Positions 55,048-63,979 of a stretch of DNA of 64,000 nucleotides are shown one piece after another. Within the stretch, counting starts at the first letter, position 1. Every line of letters starts with the position of its first letter. The DNA comes from Tangfeifania diversioriginum. Lineage in GTDB: Bacteria; Bacteroidota; Bacteroidia; Bacteroidales; Prolixibacteraceae. The stretch spans positions 1 to 64,000 of the forward strand of contig NZ_FQZE01000022.1 in the NCBI RefSeq assembly GCF_900141875.1. The letters are read 5' to 3'. Below the pieces are notes generated by a model that worked only from the letters and a program-made list of their open reading frames with translations, was not told the origin of the DNA and made no database searches. The translations under genes were made by a program, and so were the position numbers.

Positions 55048-55584
55048 ATGGATGATCGCTCAAAAATATTTTATAAAAAATACTACAACCAAAGGAAAGA
55101 AATTGATTCCGCTACAGCAAAACTGACAAAGAAACACCACCATCACATGGAGTGCAAATCTGGCTGTGACTCATGCTGCATGGACTACGGGATTTTACCT
55201 GTTGAATTTTTCTCTATCGTGGAAGAATTAAGAGCCAACAATTTTGATAAAGCAGAATTGCCTCCACAACGTGAAAATAATGATTCGTGCGTGTTTTTGC
55301 AAAAACATGTTTGTACCATTTATCAATCGCGGCCGGTGATTTGCCGCACCCACGGGCTGCCGCTTCTTTTCACCAACGATGAAGGCGAGTGGCAACTGTC
55401 GGCGTGTGAATTGAATTTCACACAGTTCAATTTTGAAAATTTCACAACCGAGAATACCTACTCGCAGGATAAATACAACAGTGAACTTTTTCTGTTAAAC
55501 CGGGAATTTATTGCTGAATTTAAAAATGGAAAGTACAATCAATTTGATTTAATACCCCTAAAAAAGCTGAAAAATTATTTATAG
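55048..55584 (+). CDS. YkgJ-family cysteine-cluster protein
   Basis: A 178-residue protein with the metal-binding cysteine pattern CKSGCDSCCMD near residue 36 and CVFLQKHVCTIYQSRPVICR later: the UPF0153/YkgJ zinc- or iron-sulfur-binding cluster. Function unknown. It lies alone between the GH3 gene and a terminator. Confidence 0.88.
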   Translation: MDDRSKIFYKKYYNQRKEIDSATAKLTKKHHHHMECKSGCDSCCMDYGILPVEFFSIVEELRANNFDKAELPPQRENNDSCVFLQKHVCTIYQSRPVICRTHGLPLLFTNDEGEWQLSACELNFTQFNFENFTTENTYSQDKYNSELFLLNREFIAEFKNGKYNQFDLIPLKKLKNYL

Positions 55585-55597
55585 TACCAACAAACAA

Positions 55598-55627
55598 AAA
55601 AGCAGGCTTGAAAAAACCTGCTTTTCC
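55598..55627. terminator. bidirectional terminator
   Basis: AAAAGCAGG/CCTGCTTTT nine-base-pair stem (55598-55606 with 55617-55625), between the YkgJ-type gene and the convergent DUF2795 gene. Confidence 0.8.
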
Positions 55628-55645
55628 GTTTCTATCCGATAAATT

Positions 55646-55867
55646 TTAATATTCATCTTCGTTAAAGAAGAAATCGTCTTTACTGGGATAATCCGGCCAG
55701 ATGTCCTCAATACTTTCGTAAACTTCGCCTTCGTCTTCAATTTCCTGCAAATTTTCAATAACTTCAAGTGGTGCCCCCGAACGAATGGCGTAGTCGATCA
55801 ATTCGTCTTTGCTCGCCGGCCAGGGAGCATCCTCCAGTTTTGAAGCTAACTCAAGTGTCCAATACAT
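55646..55867 (-). CDS. DUF2795 family small protein
   Basis: A 73-residue acidic protein with the family core MYWTLELASKLEDAPWPASK and IDYAIRSGAPLEVIENLQEI. The ATG at 55867 starts exactly at the conserved methionine. Function unknown. Just downstream of the cobalamin adenosyltransferase gene, in the same direction. Confidence 0.85.
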   Translation of the reverse strand: MYWTLELASKLEDAPWPASKDELIDYAIRSGAPLEVIENLQEIEDEGEVYESIEDIWPDYPSKDDFFFNEDEY

Positions 55868-55950
55868 CTTAATGAATTTAAGCGGTTCAAATCGTTTTTT
55901 ACAATGCCGCGAATATAATAAAAAAAGATTACGAACTACAGCAGACACGA

Positions 55951-56517
55951 TTATTTTTGTGGCTGCCGCCACGGTATTTCCTCTACACCGCTAACAGCAG
56001 TATGTTTACGGGCCAAAACAAAAAGAAAATCGGATAACCGGTTGATGTATTTCATAATTTCGGGCTGAACAAAAGTTTGTTCGGAGAATTCAAGGATACG
56101 CCGTTCCGCACGACGGCAAACAGTGCGTGCCACATGACAATATGCAGCAGCCGGTGCACCGCCTGGCAGAATAAACTGCGTAAGTTCAGGAAGCTCTTCA
56201 TCCAGCTCATCTATGGCTTTTTCGAGTTCTGCTATGTCCTCTTCCGATATTGAAAGCTTTGAAGTAACGGCTTCACCTTTTTCATCGGAAGCCAGCCGGG
56301 AACCAATATTAAACAACTTATTCTGAATTTCAACTAAATACTTCTTGTATCCTGCAGGAAACTCAAATGAACGAATTACGCCAATTGAAGCATTCAGTTC
56401 ATCCACAGTTCCGTATGCTTCAAGCCGGACATCATATTTTTTTACTCTGGTGCCGCCTACGAGTCCTGTAGTTCCATCATCTCCTGTTTTAGTATATATT
56501 TTCCACTCTTTTCTCAT
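55951..56517 (-). CDS. PduO-type ATP:cob(I)alamin adenosyltransferase
   Basis: A 188-residue adenosyltransferase that makes adenosylcobalamin for methylmalonyl-CoA mutase and similar enzymes. Family signature: YTKTGDDGTTGLVGGTRVKK at the start, then LPGGAPAAAYCHVARTVCRRAERR in mid-protein (conserved Arg/His). Fits the acyl-CoA carboxylase operon at 23-27 kb. Confidence 0.92.
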   Translation of the reverse strand: MRKEWKIYTKTGDDGTTGLVGGTRVKKYDVRLEAYGTVDELNASIGVIRSFEFPAGYKKYLVEIQNKLFNIGSRLASDEKGEAVTSKLSISEEDIAELEKAIDELDEELPELTQFILPGGAPAAAYCHVARTVCRRAERRILEFSEQTFVQPEIMKYINRLSDFLFVLARKHTAVSGVEEIPWRQPQK

Positions 56518-56531
56518 TCAAAAATAAATTT

Positions 56532-57233
56532 TTAATAAACCGGATCCGGATTTACCACATCCGATTCAATTTCTCCGTCTTTTAATTTTACCACGCGGTG
56601 TGCGTGCCTTGCAATATCTTCTTCGTGTGTAACCATGAGCAACGTGTTTCCCTTTCGGTGAATTTCGGCAAACAATTTCATAATTTCTTCTGAAATTTTG
56701 GAATCGAGGTTACCGGTAGGTTCATCGGCCAGCAGCAACGAAGGATGATTAACAAGCGCACGTGCAATGGCCACCCGCTGACGCTGCCCGCCCGAAAGCT
56801 CATTGGGCTGATGCAACATACGATCGGTGAGGCCAACATCGGTTAACGTACTGACCGCACGTTTTTTTCTTTCATTTTTACGAACCCCCGAATAAACCAT
56901 CGGCAACATCACGTTTTCCAATGCCGTACTGCGGGGAAGCAAATTAAACACCTGAAAGACAAATCCAATTTCTTTATTTCGGATTTCGGCCAGTTGATTG
57001 TCAGACAAACGGCTTACGTCGCGGTTATTGAGAATATAAGAACCACTGGTGGATGTATCAAGGCAGCCAATAATATTCATCAATGTTGATTTACCTGAAC
57101 CGGAGGCACCCATAATAGCCACATATTCGCCCCTGAAAATATCGAGCGAAACATTTTTAAGAGCGTGAACTACCTGTGTTCCTACGCGGTAATTCTTCGA
57201 AATCGATTCCAGATGGATTACTTTTTCTTGCAT
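56532..57233 (-). CDS. ABC transporter ATP-binding protein (MacB/LolD type)
   Basis: A 233-residue ATPase with Walker [10 protein letters not shown], signature [15 protein letters not shown], Walker [14 protein letters not shown] and the H-loop MVTHEED. The MacB/LolD-like length and pattern suggest export of lipoproteins or peptides. The permease is not adjacent. Fourteen bases before the adenosyltransferase gene. Confidence 0.9.
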   Translation of the reverse strand: MQEKVIHLESISKNYRVGTQVVHALKNVSLDIFRGEYVAIMGASGSGKSTLMNIIGCLDTSTSGSYILNNRDVSRLSDNQLAEIRNKEIGFVFQVFNLLPRSTALENVMLPMVYSGVRKNERKKRAVSTLTDVGLTDRMLHQPNELSGGQRQRVAIARALVNHPSLLLADEPTGNLDSKISEEIMKLFAEIHRKGNTLLMVTHEEDIARHAHRVVKLKDGEIESDVVNPDPVY

Positions 57234-57456
57234 CGTTAATTTAGTTACTGTTTCAACACGATCCTATACCTTCCTGTTCAGCTAAAAAGCAAAAATATAT
57301 AACAAAACGAAGGTTCCTGTCTCATTTTTATCTTTTCATTGGTATCGTTTTAAAAGATAATATTACATGTCAACATTCTAATAGGTTAATTTAGCTTTAT
57401 TACCATTAAACCCCAATTGATTTCAGGAGTCAAAACTTTTAAAACCAAAATTCATT

Positions 57457-58791
57457 ATGAAGCTAAAAATCTATTCCGCATTATGTATCCTTCTTCTTTT
57501 TACCATTGAAGTAACGGCTCAAGCTGAAACGGAAAAACCAGAGAACAACTGGCCGCAGTGGCGGGGGCCGCTGGCAACCGGTGCAGCAATAAAAGGTAAC
57601 CCACCTGTTGAATTCAGTGAAACTAAAAACCTGAAATGGAAAACTGCAATTCCCGGAAAGGGACATGCCACACCAATTGTTTGGGGAGACAAAATTATTG
57701 TGCAAACCGCGGTTTCAACCAACGAGAAAGCACCACAGGCCCCTGAAGGAGCCGGAGGAGGCAGCCGCATGGCACCAAGCCAAACTGATAAAATCCACGA
57801 GTTTTTAGTATTGATGGTTGACCGCAACTCGGGAGAAATTCTTTGGAAAACAATGGTAACACGCGAATGGCCACAGGAAAACACGCACGATCTGGGTAGC
57901 TGGGCATCCAATTCCCCCTGCACCGACGGCGAACATATTTATGCTTACTTCGGCTCGCGTGGCTTGTATTGCCTCGATTTTGAAGGCAATATCCTTTGGA
58001 AAAAAGACTTTGGCCAAATGGAAAAGCACATGAGCTTTGGAGAAGGAAGTTCACCTTATCTGTACGGCGATAAAATTTTTGTATTGTGGGATCACGAAGG
58101 AGATTCTTATTTATATGCACTCGACAAAACAACCGGTAATATCGTTTGGCAGGCAGAACGCGATGTAAATACCTCATGGTCTTCCCCAACAGTAGTGGAA
58201 GTAAACGATAAGCCGCAGGTTATAACTGCCGCTACCGATAATGTAACCGCCTACGATTTTGAAACCGGCAATGTAATCTGGACATCTTCCGGCTTAACCC
58301 GCAACGTTATTCCCAATCCAATTTACAGCGATGGCATTTTGTATATAATGAGCGGATTCAGGGGAAGCGCCATGCAAGCCATTGATATTTCGAAAGCAAA
58401 AGGCGATATTACAACTGGTGATGCCATTTTATGGACTTACAACAAAAACACGCCTTACACACCGCAACCGGTCCTGCTGAATGACAAACTCTATTTCCTG
58501 CGTGTAAACAATGGTTTTTTAAGCTGCATCGATGCCAAAACCGGAGCCCCTTATTATGCCACAGAAAACCTGAGCGAAATCAGTACTTTATACTCCTCGC
58601 CCACAGGCGTTGACAATCGCTTGTACATAGCGGCCAAAAATGTAGTGATGGTAATAAAAGGTGGCGAAACTTTCGAAGTACTTGCCATAAACGAAGTGAA
58701 TGATAATTTTCACGCGTCGCCTGTAATTGTTGGCAACGACCTTATTTTGCGTGGGTTTAATTCACTCTACTGTTTTTCTGAAAACTATTGA
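57457..58791 (+). CDS. secreted PQQ-type beta-propeller repeat protein
   Basis: A 444-residue exported protein (signal peptide MKLKIYSALCILLLFTIEVT). Repeated tryptophan-docking units WxxxxxxG such as SGEILWKTMV, GNIVWQAERD and GNVIWTSSG build a beta-propeller of the PQQ-like group. No PQQ-dehydrogenase catalytic residues are obvious; many members are scaffolds. Divergent from the ABC ATPase with 223 bases between. Confidence 0.85.
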   Translation: MKLKIYSALCILLLFTIEVTAQAETEKPENNWPQWRGPLATGAAIKGNPPVEFSETKNLKWKTAIPGKGHATPIVWGDKIIVQTAVSTNEKAPQAPEGAGGGSRMAPSQTDKIHEFLVLMVDRNSGEILWKTMVTREWPQENTHDLGSWASNSPCTDGEHIYAYFGSRGLYCLDFEGNILWKKDFGQMEKHMSFGEGSSPYLYGDKIFVLWDHEGDSYLYALDKTTGNIVWQAERDVNTSWSSPTVVEVNDKPQVITAATDNVTAYDFETGNVIWTSSGLTRNVIPNPIYSDGILYIMSGFRGSAMQAIDISKAKGDITTGDAILWTYNKNTPYTPQPVLLNDKLYFLRVNNGFLSCIDAKTGAPYYATENLSEISTLYSSPTGVDNRLYIAAKNVVMVIKGGETFEVLAINEVNDNFHASPVIVGNDLILRGFNSLYCFSENY

Positions 58792-58798
58792 CACATAT

Positions 58799-60067
58799 CT
58801 ACGAAATATAAAAAGCTCCGGGAGAAAACTGTTTTTTCTCCCTCGGAGCTTGTTCAAAGTATTTCCGAAAAAGAGTAAATCGCTGCGATTTTGATTGGGT
58901 TCTTTTTTGTCGCAAATAACTGAACCTTAGCGGTGAATGACTATCCAGCACAGCAAGGTATCCATCAGAATAATATTCCGGGTTCATTCCCGCCGACTCG
59001 ATAATCATCAATTCAATACTCCTGTTCATCAGTTTCAGCATCACATCAATATCCACCCCATCGAAGCACCTCATTTCTTGCATTATGGTGCGCCCAAAAT
59101 TGATGGTTTTATTCACAAAAACGCTGAGCGAACTATCTTTATCCCTGCAGGAAAACATTGTTTTGGTGTGTCCTTCGGTATCTTCCTTCACATCCTGGAT
59201 ATCATCGAGCAGCTGCAAATAAACGCCGTAGCCAAACAATGCCTGCTCCTGTTCACGTGTCAGCCGGCCGGCCACCAGATACCCATCGGCCAAAACCGAT
59301 GCACCACCTTTTTCAAAACAAATTTCCCTGATTTTTCCGTCGGGCATTCCGTTGCAGTTTATGAGAGCGAGGCTTCGGGTTTGACCGTTCTGAATAGCGT
59401 ACAAACTTTCATAAACCCCCGGAAATTGATGTCGGGCGTACTGTATCTCAAACAACTCAACCAGTTTAAAAAGTTGTTCCTCGGTGGAGTTGGCAGGAAT
59501 TACCAATTCACCATGCAACCGTTTATTAAACCGTTTGCTGAATGCTTTTTTCTCCTCATCAGAAACCGAAAGGTCGTCCAGGTAATTGTCGCTGTACGGA
59601 TAAATCATGCTGTACCCAAAAACAGACGGGGTAATTTCAACCGGAACGCCCATCATCAATTGCAAACCATTCATAATCCATACGTTGCGCATTCCCTGGT
59701 AAATATTTTCAGGTGAAAGTTCGGGACCGAATTCACGCGCCCGGTAGAAAAAATCCTTTGATACATTTTTAAATTTATCCGAAAGAATGATTTCAAGCTG
59801 GTCTTCTTCAAAATCGAACACATTCTTTAAAAACGCCTTGAAATACGGAAAAAATGACTGCCCCGGATCTTCTTTCTGAAGGGTTCGCACATTTTTCCTT
59901 GATTTAAGCACCTCAAGTTTTTGTTGAAACTGCTGGAAATTTTCTTCGCGCAGTTTTTGTTCCTCAGAGGTGTAAGTCTTTTCAAATTCAGGAAGCGTTT
60001 CCGGACTATTTTCCCAAACCTTTACGGTGTGGTCGATAAAATCAGTTACAGCCAGCATAGTTTTCAT
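58799..60067 (-). CDS. isoprenoid-synthase-fold protein, divergent
   Basis: A 422-residue, all-helical, soluble protein. Two aspartate-rich sites are placed as in class I isoprenyl synthases: DNYLDD (about residue 180) and LLDDIQDVKED (about residue 285), which could bind Mg and a diphosphate. Overall sequence is not a standard FPP/GGPP, squalene or phytoene synthase, so substrate and product are unknown. A short N-terminal coil (EEQKLREENFQQFQQKLE) is extra. Its final codons form a terminator hairpin. Confidence 0.6.
   Translation of the reverse strand: MKTMLAVTDFIDHTVKVWENSPETLPEFEKTYTSEEQKLREENFQQFQQKLEVLKSRKNVRTLQKEDPGQSFFPYFKAFLKNVFDFEEDQLEIILSDKFKNVSKDFFYRAREFGPELSPENIYQGMRNVWIMNGLQLMMGVPVEITPSVFGYSMIYPYSDNYLDDLSVSDEEKKAFSKRFNKRLHGELVIPANSTEEQLFKLVELFEIQYARHQFPGVYESLYAIQNGQTRSLALINCNGMPDGKIREICFEKGGASVLADGYLVAGRLTREQEQALFGYGVYLQLLDDIQDVKEDTEGHTKTMFSCRDKDSSLSVFVNKTINFGRTIMQEMRCFDGVDIDVMLKLMNRSIELMIIESAGMNPEYYSDGYLAVLDSHSPLRFSYLRQKRTQSKSQRFTLFRKYFEQAPREKKQFSPGAFYIS
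58813..58852 (-). terminator. terminator inside the gene end
   Basis: On the minus strand, CAAGCTCCG-(AG)-GGAGAAAA / TTTTCTCC-CGGAGCTTTTTATA: a long stem with a two-base bulge, then T residues. It lies within the last codons of the isoprenoid-synthase-like gene. Confidence 0.7.
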
Positions 60068-60402
60068 AATTTGAAAGATAAAGATAGATATCTGTCAAAC
60101 ACAAACTACATTTTTTAGATAACCACCGGAATTATTTCGGTGAACTGGGTTATGAGTTCGTAAAAAAAACATAACCGTTCTCTTCAAAAAGAACGATTCC
60201 TACTGCTCGACAAATCGCCGATCCCAATATTACCCCAGTAAAAATTCCTCCAGGTTGGAAGGAGTAATTGGTTGTGTGGTTTTTACATGATAAGCCTCGG
60301 TAAATGTATTGGGAAAACGTGCCTCTTTTTTGGGATTGAACCACTTGAAGTATTAACAAAATCGTGTCATCTCTTTTCGGTGAATCGGAATTCGCCGATC
60401 CC
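60068..60402 (-). other. gene-free region between YebC and the isoprenoid-like gene
   Basis: 335 bases. It holds a hairpin CACCGGAA/TTTCGGTG (60124-60142), a terminator candidate (60158-60195) and an 11-base direct repeat TCGCCGATCCC (60215-60225 and 60392-60402). No supported gene. Confidence 0.45.
60158..60195 (-). terminator. possible terminator of the YebC gene
   Basis: CGTTCT/AGAACG stem (60176-60181 with 60190-60195); on the minus strand TTTTTTTT follows six bases later. It is 207 bases after the YebC stop. Confidence 0.45.
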
Positions 60403-61113
60403 TTAAGCAATATTGGTATAAACCGCCTGCACGTCGTCGTCTTCCTCCAGCTTGTCGAGCAGTTTTTCAATCTCTTCCATCTGCTCTTCCCCGAATTCCA
60501 CCGGGTCGTTGGGAAAACGTTTCAGGTTGGCTTTTTTAACTTCGATGTTCAGTTTTTCGAGCGCGGCAGCCATTTCGCCAAAACTGGTGAAATCTGCCGA
60601 AGCATAAACCACGCCTTCATTTTCTTCAATTTCTTCCAGGCCTGCATCGATCAGTTCCAGTTCGAGCTCTTCCAAATCCGTATCGTCCTGTTTTTCAAAT
60701 TCGAAAACCGATTTATGTGAAAACATAAACTCCAGCGAGCCGGTTGGCACCAAACTGCCAGCTGCCTTGTTAAAATAGCTTTTTACATTGGCAACCGTGC
60801 GGGTAGAGTTGTCAGTAGCGCATTCCACAAAAACCAGTACCCCGTGCGGGCCTTTTCCTTCGTAATTCACCTCGTTGAAATTGGCGGCATCTTTGCCACT
60901 GGCACGTTTAATGGCTGCGTCGATATTCGATTTGGGCATGTTCTGCGCCTTGGCATTCAGAATAGCAGTTCGCAAAGTAGCGTTCAAGTCAGGGTCGGGC
61001 CCGCCGGATTTGGCAGCAATAGTTATTTTTTTCGCCAGTTTTGGAAACACCCGCGACATTTTGTCCCAACGTTTTTCTTTGGCCGCTCTGCGGTATTCAA
61101 ATGCTCTCCCCAT
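60403..61113 (-). CDS. YebC/PmpR family regulatory protein
   Basis: A 236-residue YebC/TACO1-type protein. It begins [20 protein letters not shown] and keeps the conserved [14 protein letters not shown] and [19 protein letters not shown]. Members act as transcription regulators or help translation of proline-rich stretches. Confidence 0.93.
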   Translation of the reverse strand: MGRAFEYRRAAKEKRWDKMSRVFPKLAKKITIAAKSGGPDPDLNATLRTAILNAKAQNMPKSNIDAAIKRASGKDAANFNEVNYEGKGPHGVLVFVECATDNSTRTVANVKSYFNKAAGSLVPTGSLEFMFSHKSVFEFEKQDDTDLEELELELIDAGLEEIEENEGVVYASADFTSFGEMAAALEKLNIEVKKANLKRFPNDPVEFGEEQMEEIEKLLDKLEEDDDVQAVYTNIA

Positions 61114-61203
61114 GTCTCAGATTTTATTTTGTGAAAATTTCAGCAAAAATAGATTTTGGATTTGAATTTCAGGCACACCTTATTATAAAAAAATGCAGGT
61201 GGT

Positions 61204-61326
61204 TCATATTTTTTTGGATTTACACACTTTATCCTTCTTTTTTACCAGCGCACCGCATTTTTTGCATTGAAACTTGGGATTCTCCTTGTCTTTAAAATTT
61301 TTCTTCTTACAAGCTGTTTTACTCAT
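61204..61326 (-). CDS. 40-residue zinc-ribbon-like protein
   Basis: A small, very basic protein (18 lysines) with four cysteines at positions 6, 21, 24 and 35. The FQCKKCGALV centre is a CxxC knuckle and VCKSKK follows. It starts one base after the stop of the APH-RapZ gene (TAA 61328-61330), so it is in the same transcript. Could bind zinc and RNA or ribosome; function unknown. Confidence 0.75.
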   Translation of the reverse strand: MSKTACKKKNFKDKENPKFQCKKCGALVKKKDKVCKSKKI

Positions 61327-61327
61327 G

Positions 61328-62758
61328 TTAAATTTGTTGTTCGCGGTGAATGAGAACAACATTTACAGGGTAATTGTTTCGCAGGTGGCCGGCAACTTTC
61401 TCAGCAGCATATACCGAGCGGTGTTGCCCGCCGGTACACCCAAAGCTTACGGAGAGATGTAAAAATCCACGTTCCAGGTAATTTTTCACCGACTGGTCAA
61501 CAAGCGCTTTAACCGGTTTTAAAAACCATTCCATTTCCGATTTTTGCTCCAGGAATTCCTGCACTTTCAAATCTTTTCCGGTCAGGTTCTTGTACTCGGG
61601 GTAGCGGCCCGGATTGTTCAGCGCGCGGCAGTCAAACACAAACCCGCCGCCGTTTCCTGAAGGGTCATCAGGAATTCCTTTTTTATAGGAAAAGCTCATC
61701 ACACGAACTGTTAACTCGCTGTTACTGCTACGTCCGTATTCTTTCAGTGTTTCCGATTGGGTGAGCAGCTTTAATACATTCAGCAACTCGGGCATCCGCA
61801 CCGGGAGTTTTAGCTTCGGCAACAGGTTTTCAAGGTTTCGGATGGCGAACGGAATACTTTTCAGGAAATGCTCTTTTTTCTCGTAAAACCCCCGAAATCC
61901 GTAGGCTCCCATTGCCTGCATAATGCGAATCAGCACAAAACCATTGAAATACGAAGTAAATTCATCTTCATTTACATTCATGTAATTTTTCAGTTCAGAA
62001 AGATAAAACTGAAAAAGCTGGTTGCGGGCATCCTGCGGAATATCTGCTTTGCCGTCGTACAGCAACGAAGCCAAATCGTATTGCAACGCACCGCGGCGTC
62101 CGCCCTGGTAGTCGATAAAATACACATCGTTATCTTTCAGCATTATGTTACGCGACTGAAAATCGCGATACATAAAAAAACCAGATGGTGCTGAAAGCAG
62201 GTAATTACTGAATGCCTGAAAATCGTCTTCGAGTCCCTGCTCGTCGAACGGTACCTTTGCCAGTTTCAGAAAATAATACTTGAAATAATTCAGGTCCCAC
62301 ATCATCGATTGCTTGTCGAAAGCTTCGCGCGGGTAACAAACCGAGTAGTTCAGGTCTTTGCCGGCAATAATCTGAATTTTAGGTAAAACCTGCAATACTT
62401 TCCGGTATTCAGAAATAATATTTTCAGAAAAACCTTCCGACTCGCGGGCTTTGGAGAGGTAATCAAAAAGCGTGGTGTCGCCCAAATCTTCGAGCAAATA
62501 CTTTTTCAAATCCGAACTCACGGTATAAATTTCAGGCACCGGCAATTCTTTTTTCCGGAAATGATTGGTAAACGAAAGAAACGCCGTATTCTCCTTCACA
62601 TCGTCATTAAATGCGCCGATAACTGAGCGGTTCTCATTTTGCAACCGGCAGTATTCCCTGTCGGAGCCTGATGCGGGCAACATACTGAATGAATCGACCT
62701 TTTCCTGAAAGTGCTGCTCAAACAGTTGAATTATTTCGTTTTTTTCTTCGTTGTTCAA
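61328..62758 (-). CDS. APH-type sugar kinase fused to a RapZ C-terminal domain
   Basis: A 476-residue fusion. Residues up to about 330 form an aminoglycoside-phosphotransferase-like kinase with catalytic YRDFQSRNIML and the metal-binding YFIDYQGG. This resembles AmgK, the anomeric kinase of cell-wall recycling. From about residue 345 a RapZ C-terminal-like domain begins (VRVMSFSYKKGIPDD) and ends in FGCTGGQHRSV and VVLIHRE. In E. coli this domain senses glucosamine-6-phosphate. Product and signal are inferred. Confidence 0.82.
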   Translation of the reverse strand: MNNEEKNEIIQLFEQHFQEKVDSFSMLPASGSDREYCRLQNENRSVIGAFNDDVKENTAFLSFTNHFRKKELPVPEIYTVSSDLKKYLLEDLGDTTLFDYLSKARESEGFSENIISEYRKVLQVLPKIQIIAGKDLNYSVCYPREAFDKQSMMWDLNYFKYYFLKLAKVPFDEQGLEDDFQAFSNYLLSAPSGFFMYRDFQSRNIMLKDNDVYFIDYQGGRRGALQYDLASLLYDGKADIPQDARNQLFQFYLSELKNYMNVNEDEFTSYFNGFVLIRIMQAMGAYGFRGFYEKKEHFLKSIPFAIRNLENLLPKLKLPVRMPELLNVLKLLTQSETLKEYGRSSNSELTVRVMSFSYKKGIPDDPSGNGGGFVFDCRALNNPGRYPEYKNLTGKDLKVQEFLEQKSEMEWFLKPVKALVDQSVKNYLERGFLHLSVSFGCTGGQHRSVYAAEKVAGHLRNNYPVNVVLIHREQQI

Positions 62759-62812
62759 TTTATGAAAATTTAAAGATTAAACGTATTTTTATCTTTTCAT
62801 GATAAATATAAT

Positions 62813-63535
62813 ATGGCTAAAACCAAATCCAAAAGTATTCATTTTTTAAGCATCGCCCGATTTTTTTTTATTCTCGCCGGAATTTTCTTTCTGGTTTGTG
62901 TGGCACTGGCTTTTACATCGCTCCCTTACTGGGGCATACATTGGCTTGGCACCAGCAAATCGGAACTGGCTCATCCGCCCGAAACCATTATTTTGATGGG
63001 CGGTGGCGGTATGCCCAGCGAAAGCAACCTGATGCGCAGCTGGTATGCGGGAAGGGCTGCCGAAAGTTTCCCCGAGGCCAACGTACTGATTGTCATGCCG
63101 GGGGAGCTAACGGACAGCCTGAGCACACCACAAAAAATGAAAGAAGAGCTGGTGCTGCGAGGCGTGAATCCCAAACAGATTCAATTTGAAAATGAAGGAA
63201 CCAACACCCGATCGCAGGCACTGAACTGCAAGAAAAAGCTGAATATCAATGAACCTGTTCTTCTCATAACTTCACCCGAACATGCACGACGATCAGTTTT
63301 ATCTTTTCAAAAAGCCGGGTTTGAAAAAATAAATGCCCTGCCTGCATTTGAAGATGCTGCCGAAGCCGATTTTTCATTCAGCGATGACGAACTGGGAGGC
63401 AATAAAACTTTTGTACCCGATGTGGGCCAGAGCATGTCGGTGCGCTACCAGCTTTGGAACCACCTGAAATATGAGATTACTTTTGCACGCGAAATACTGG
63501 CATTGGCATATTACAAATTGCGAGGCTGGATTTAA
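62813..63535 (+). CDS. YdcF family (DUF218) protein
   Basis: A 240-residue protein with one N-terminal membrane helix (FFILAGIFFLVCVALAFTSL) and the DUF218 core ETIILMGGGGMP, ANVLIVMPGE, QIQFENEGTNTRSQALN and LLITSPEHARRS. It is a Rossmann-type envelope protein of uncertain role (polysaccharide or vancomycin-related in E. coli). Confidence 0.9.
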   Translation: MAKTKSKSIHFLSIARFFFILAGIFFLVCVALAFTSLPYWGIHWLGTSKSELAHPPETIILMGGGGMPSESNLMRSWYAGRAAESFPEANVLIVMPGELTDSLSTPQKMKEELVLRGVNPKQIQFENEGTNTRSQALNCKKKLNINEPVLLITSPEHARRSVLSFQKAGFEKINALPAFEDAAEADFSFSDDELGGNKTFVPDVGQSMSVRYQLWNHLKYEITFAREILALAYYKLRGWI

Positions 63536-63547
63536 TAAAAATATCTA

Positions 63548-63555
63548 TATATTTG
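63548..63555 (+). promoter_or_regulatory. -7 box immediately upstream of the 88-residue gene
   Basis: Exact TATATTTG, five bases before the ATG at 63561. Confidence 0.55.
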
Positions 63556-63560
63556 CATGC

Positions 63561-63827
63561 ATGGATATAAAAACAAAAATTGAAGTCAAAAAACTGGACC
63601 TTCAGCCCGAAAACAAAGGGATTAAAAACTTTTTTAAATCGAAACAAACACGCAGAACGCTGATTGCAATTCTTGTAGGATCATTGATCGCATTAGCCTT
63701 CTATTATTTTACCGAAGGACAAAGCATGAATACTTTTTCAGTGGAACAAGCGCTGAAAAACATGGCCCTCGGCGGTTTTTTCGGGTTCTTTGTTACCAAC
63801 AGCCCGTGCGCACGGGGAAGGTGTTAA
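63561..63827 (+). CDS. small two-TM protein with NSPCARGRC tail
   Basis: An 88-residue protein with a basic N-terminus, helices at about residues 34-51 (TLIAILVGSLIALAFYYF) and 66-80 (ALKNMALGGFFGFF), and a cysteine-bearing end NSPCARGRC. Not recognised. ATG 63561 is preferred to upstream codons because the -7 box ends at 63555. It converges on the FeoB-associated gene. Confidence 0.65.
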   Translation: MDIKTKIEVKKLDLQPENKGIKNFFKSKQTRRTLIAILVGSLIALAFYYFTEGQSMNTFSVEQALKNMALGGFFGFFVTNSPCARGRC

Positions 63828-63844
63828 TCAATTTGTTCCGCAGT

Positions 63845-63979
63845 TCAATGGCAACCGCAACCGGAATCACAACCGGCAGCGTTTTGTTTTTTCTTTTTCA
63901 TGAAAATTTTTTTCACCAGATAAACTACTGCTGCAAGCACAATCAGGTAAACCAGTATGTTTTGTAATTCCCACATCAT
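63845..63979 (-). CDS. FeoB-associated Cys-rich membrane protein
   Basis: A 44-residue protein: one membrane helix (ILVYLIVLAAVVYLVKKIF), a lysine run and a cysteine cluster GCDSGCGCH. This is the layout of the FeoB-associated family, which in many bacteria follows feoB and supports ferrous iron uptake. The feoB gene would lie just beyond the window end; the bases 63980-64000 show a minus-strand TGA at 63986-63988 (AAA AAT AGT TGA), perhaps its stop. Confidence 0.8.
   Translation of the reverse strand: MMWELQNILVYLIVLAAVVYLVKKIFMKKKKQNAAGCDSGCGCH

Noticed and set aside
60233-60352. A 40-codon open stretch on the minus strand that reads like protein (YFKWFNPKKEARFPNTF...), between two copies of TCGCCGATCCC.
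   Set aside because: Flanked by stops, no family recognised and short enough to be chance; could be a gene fragment but not supportable from sequence alone.
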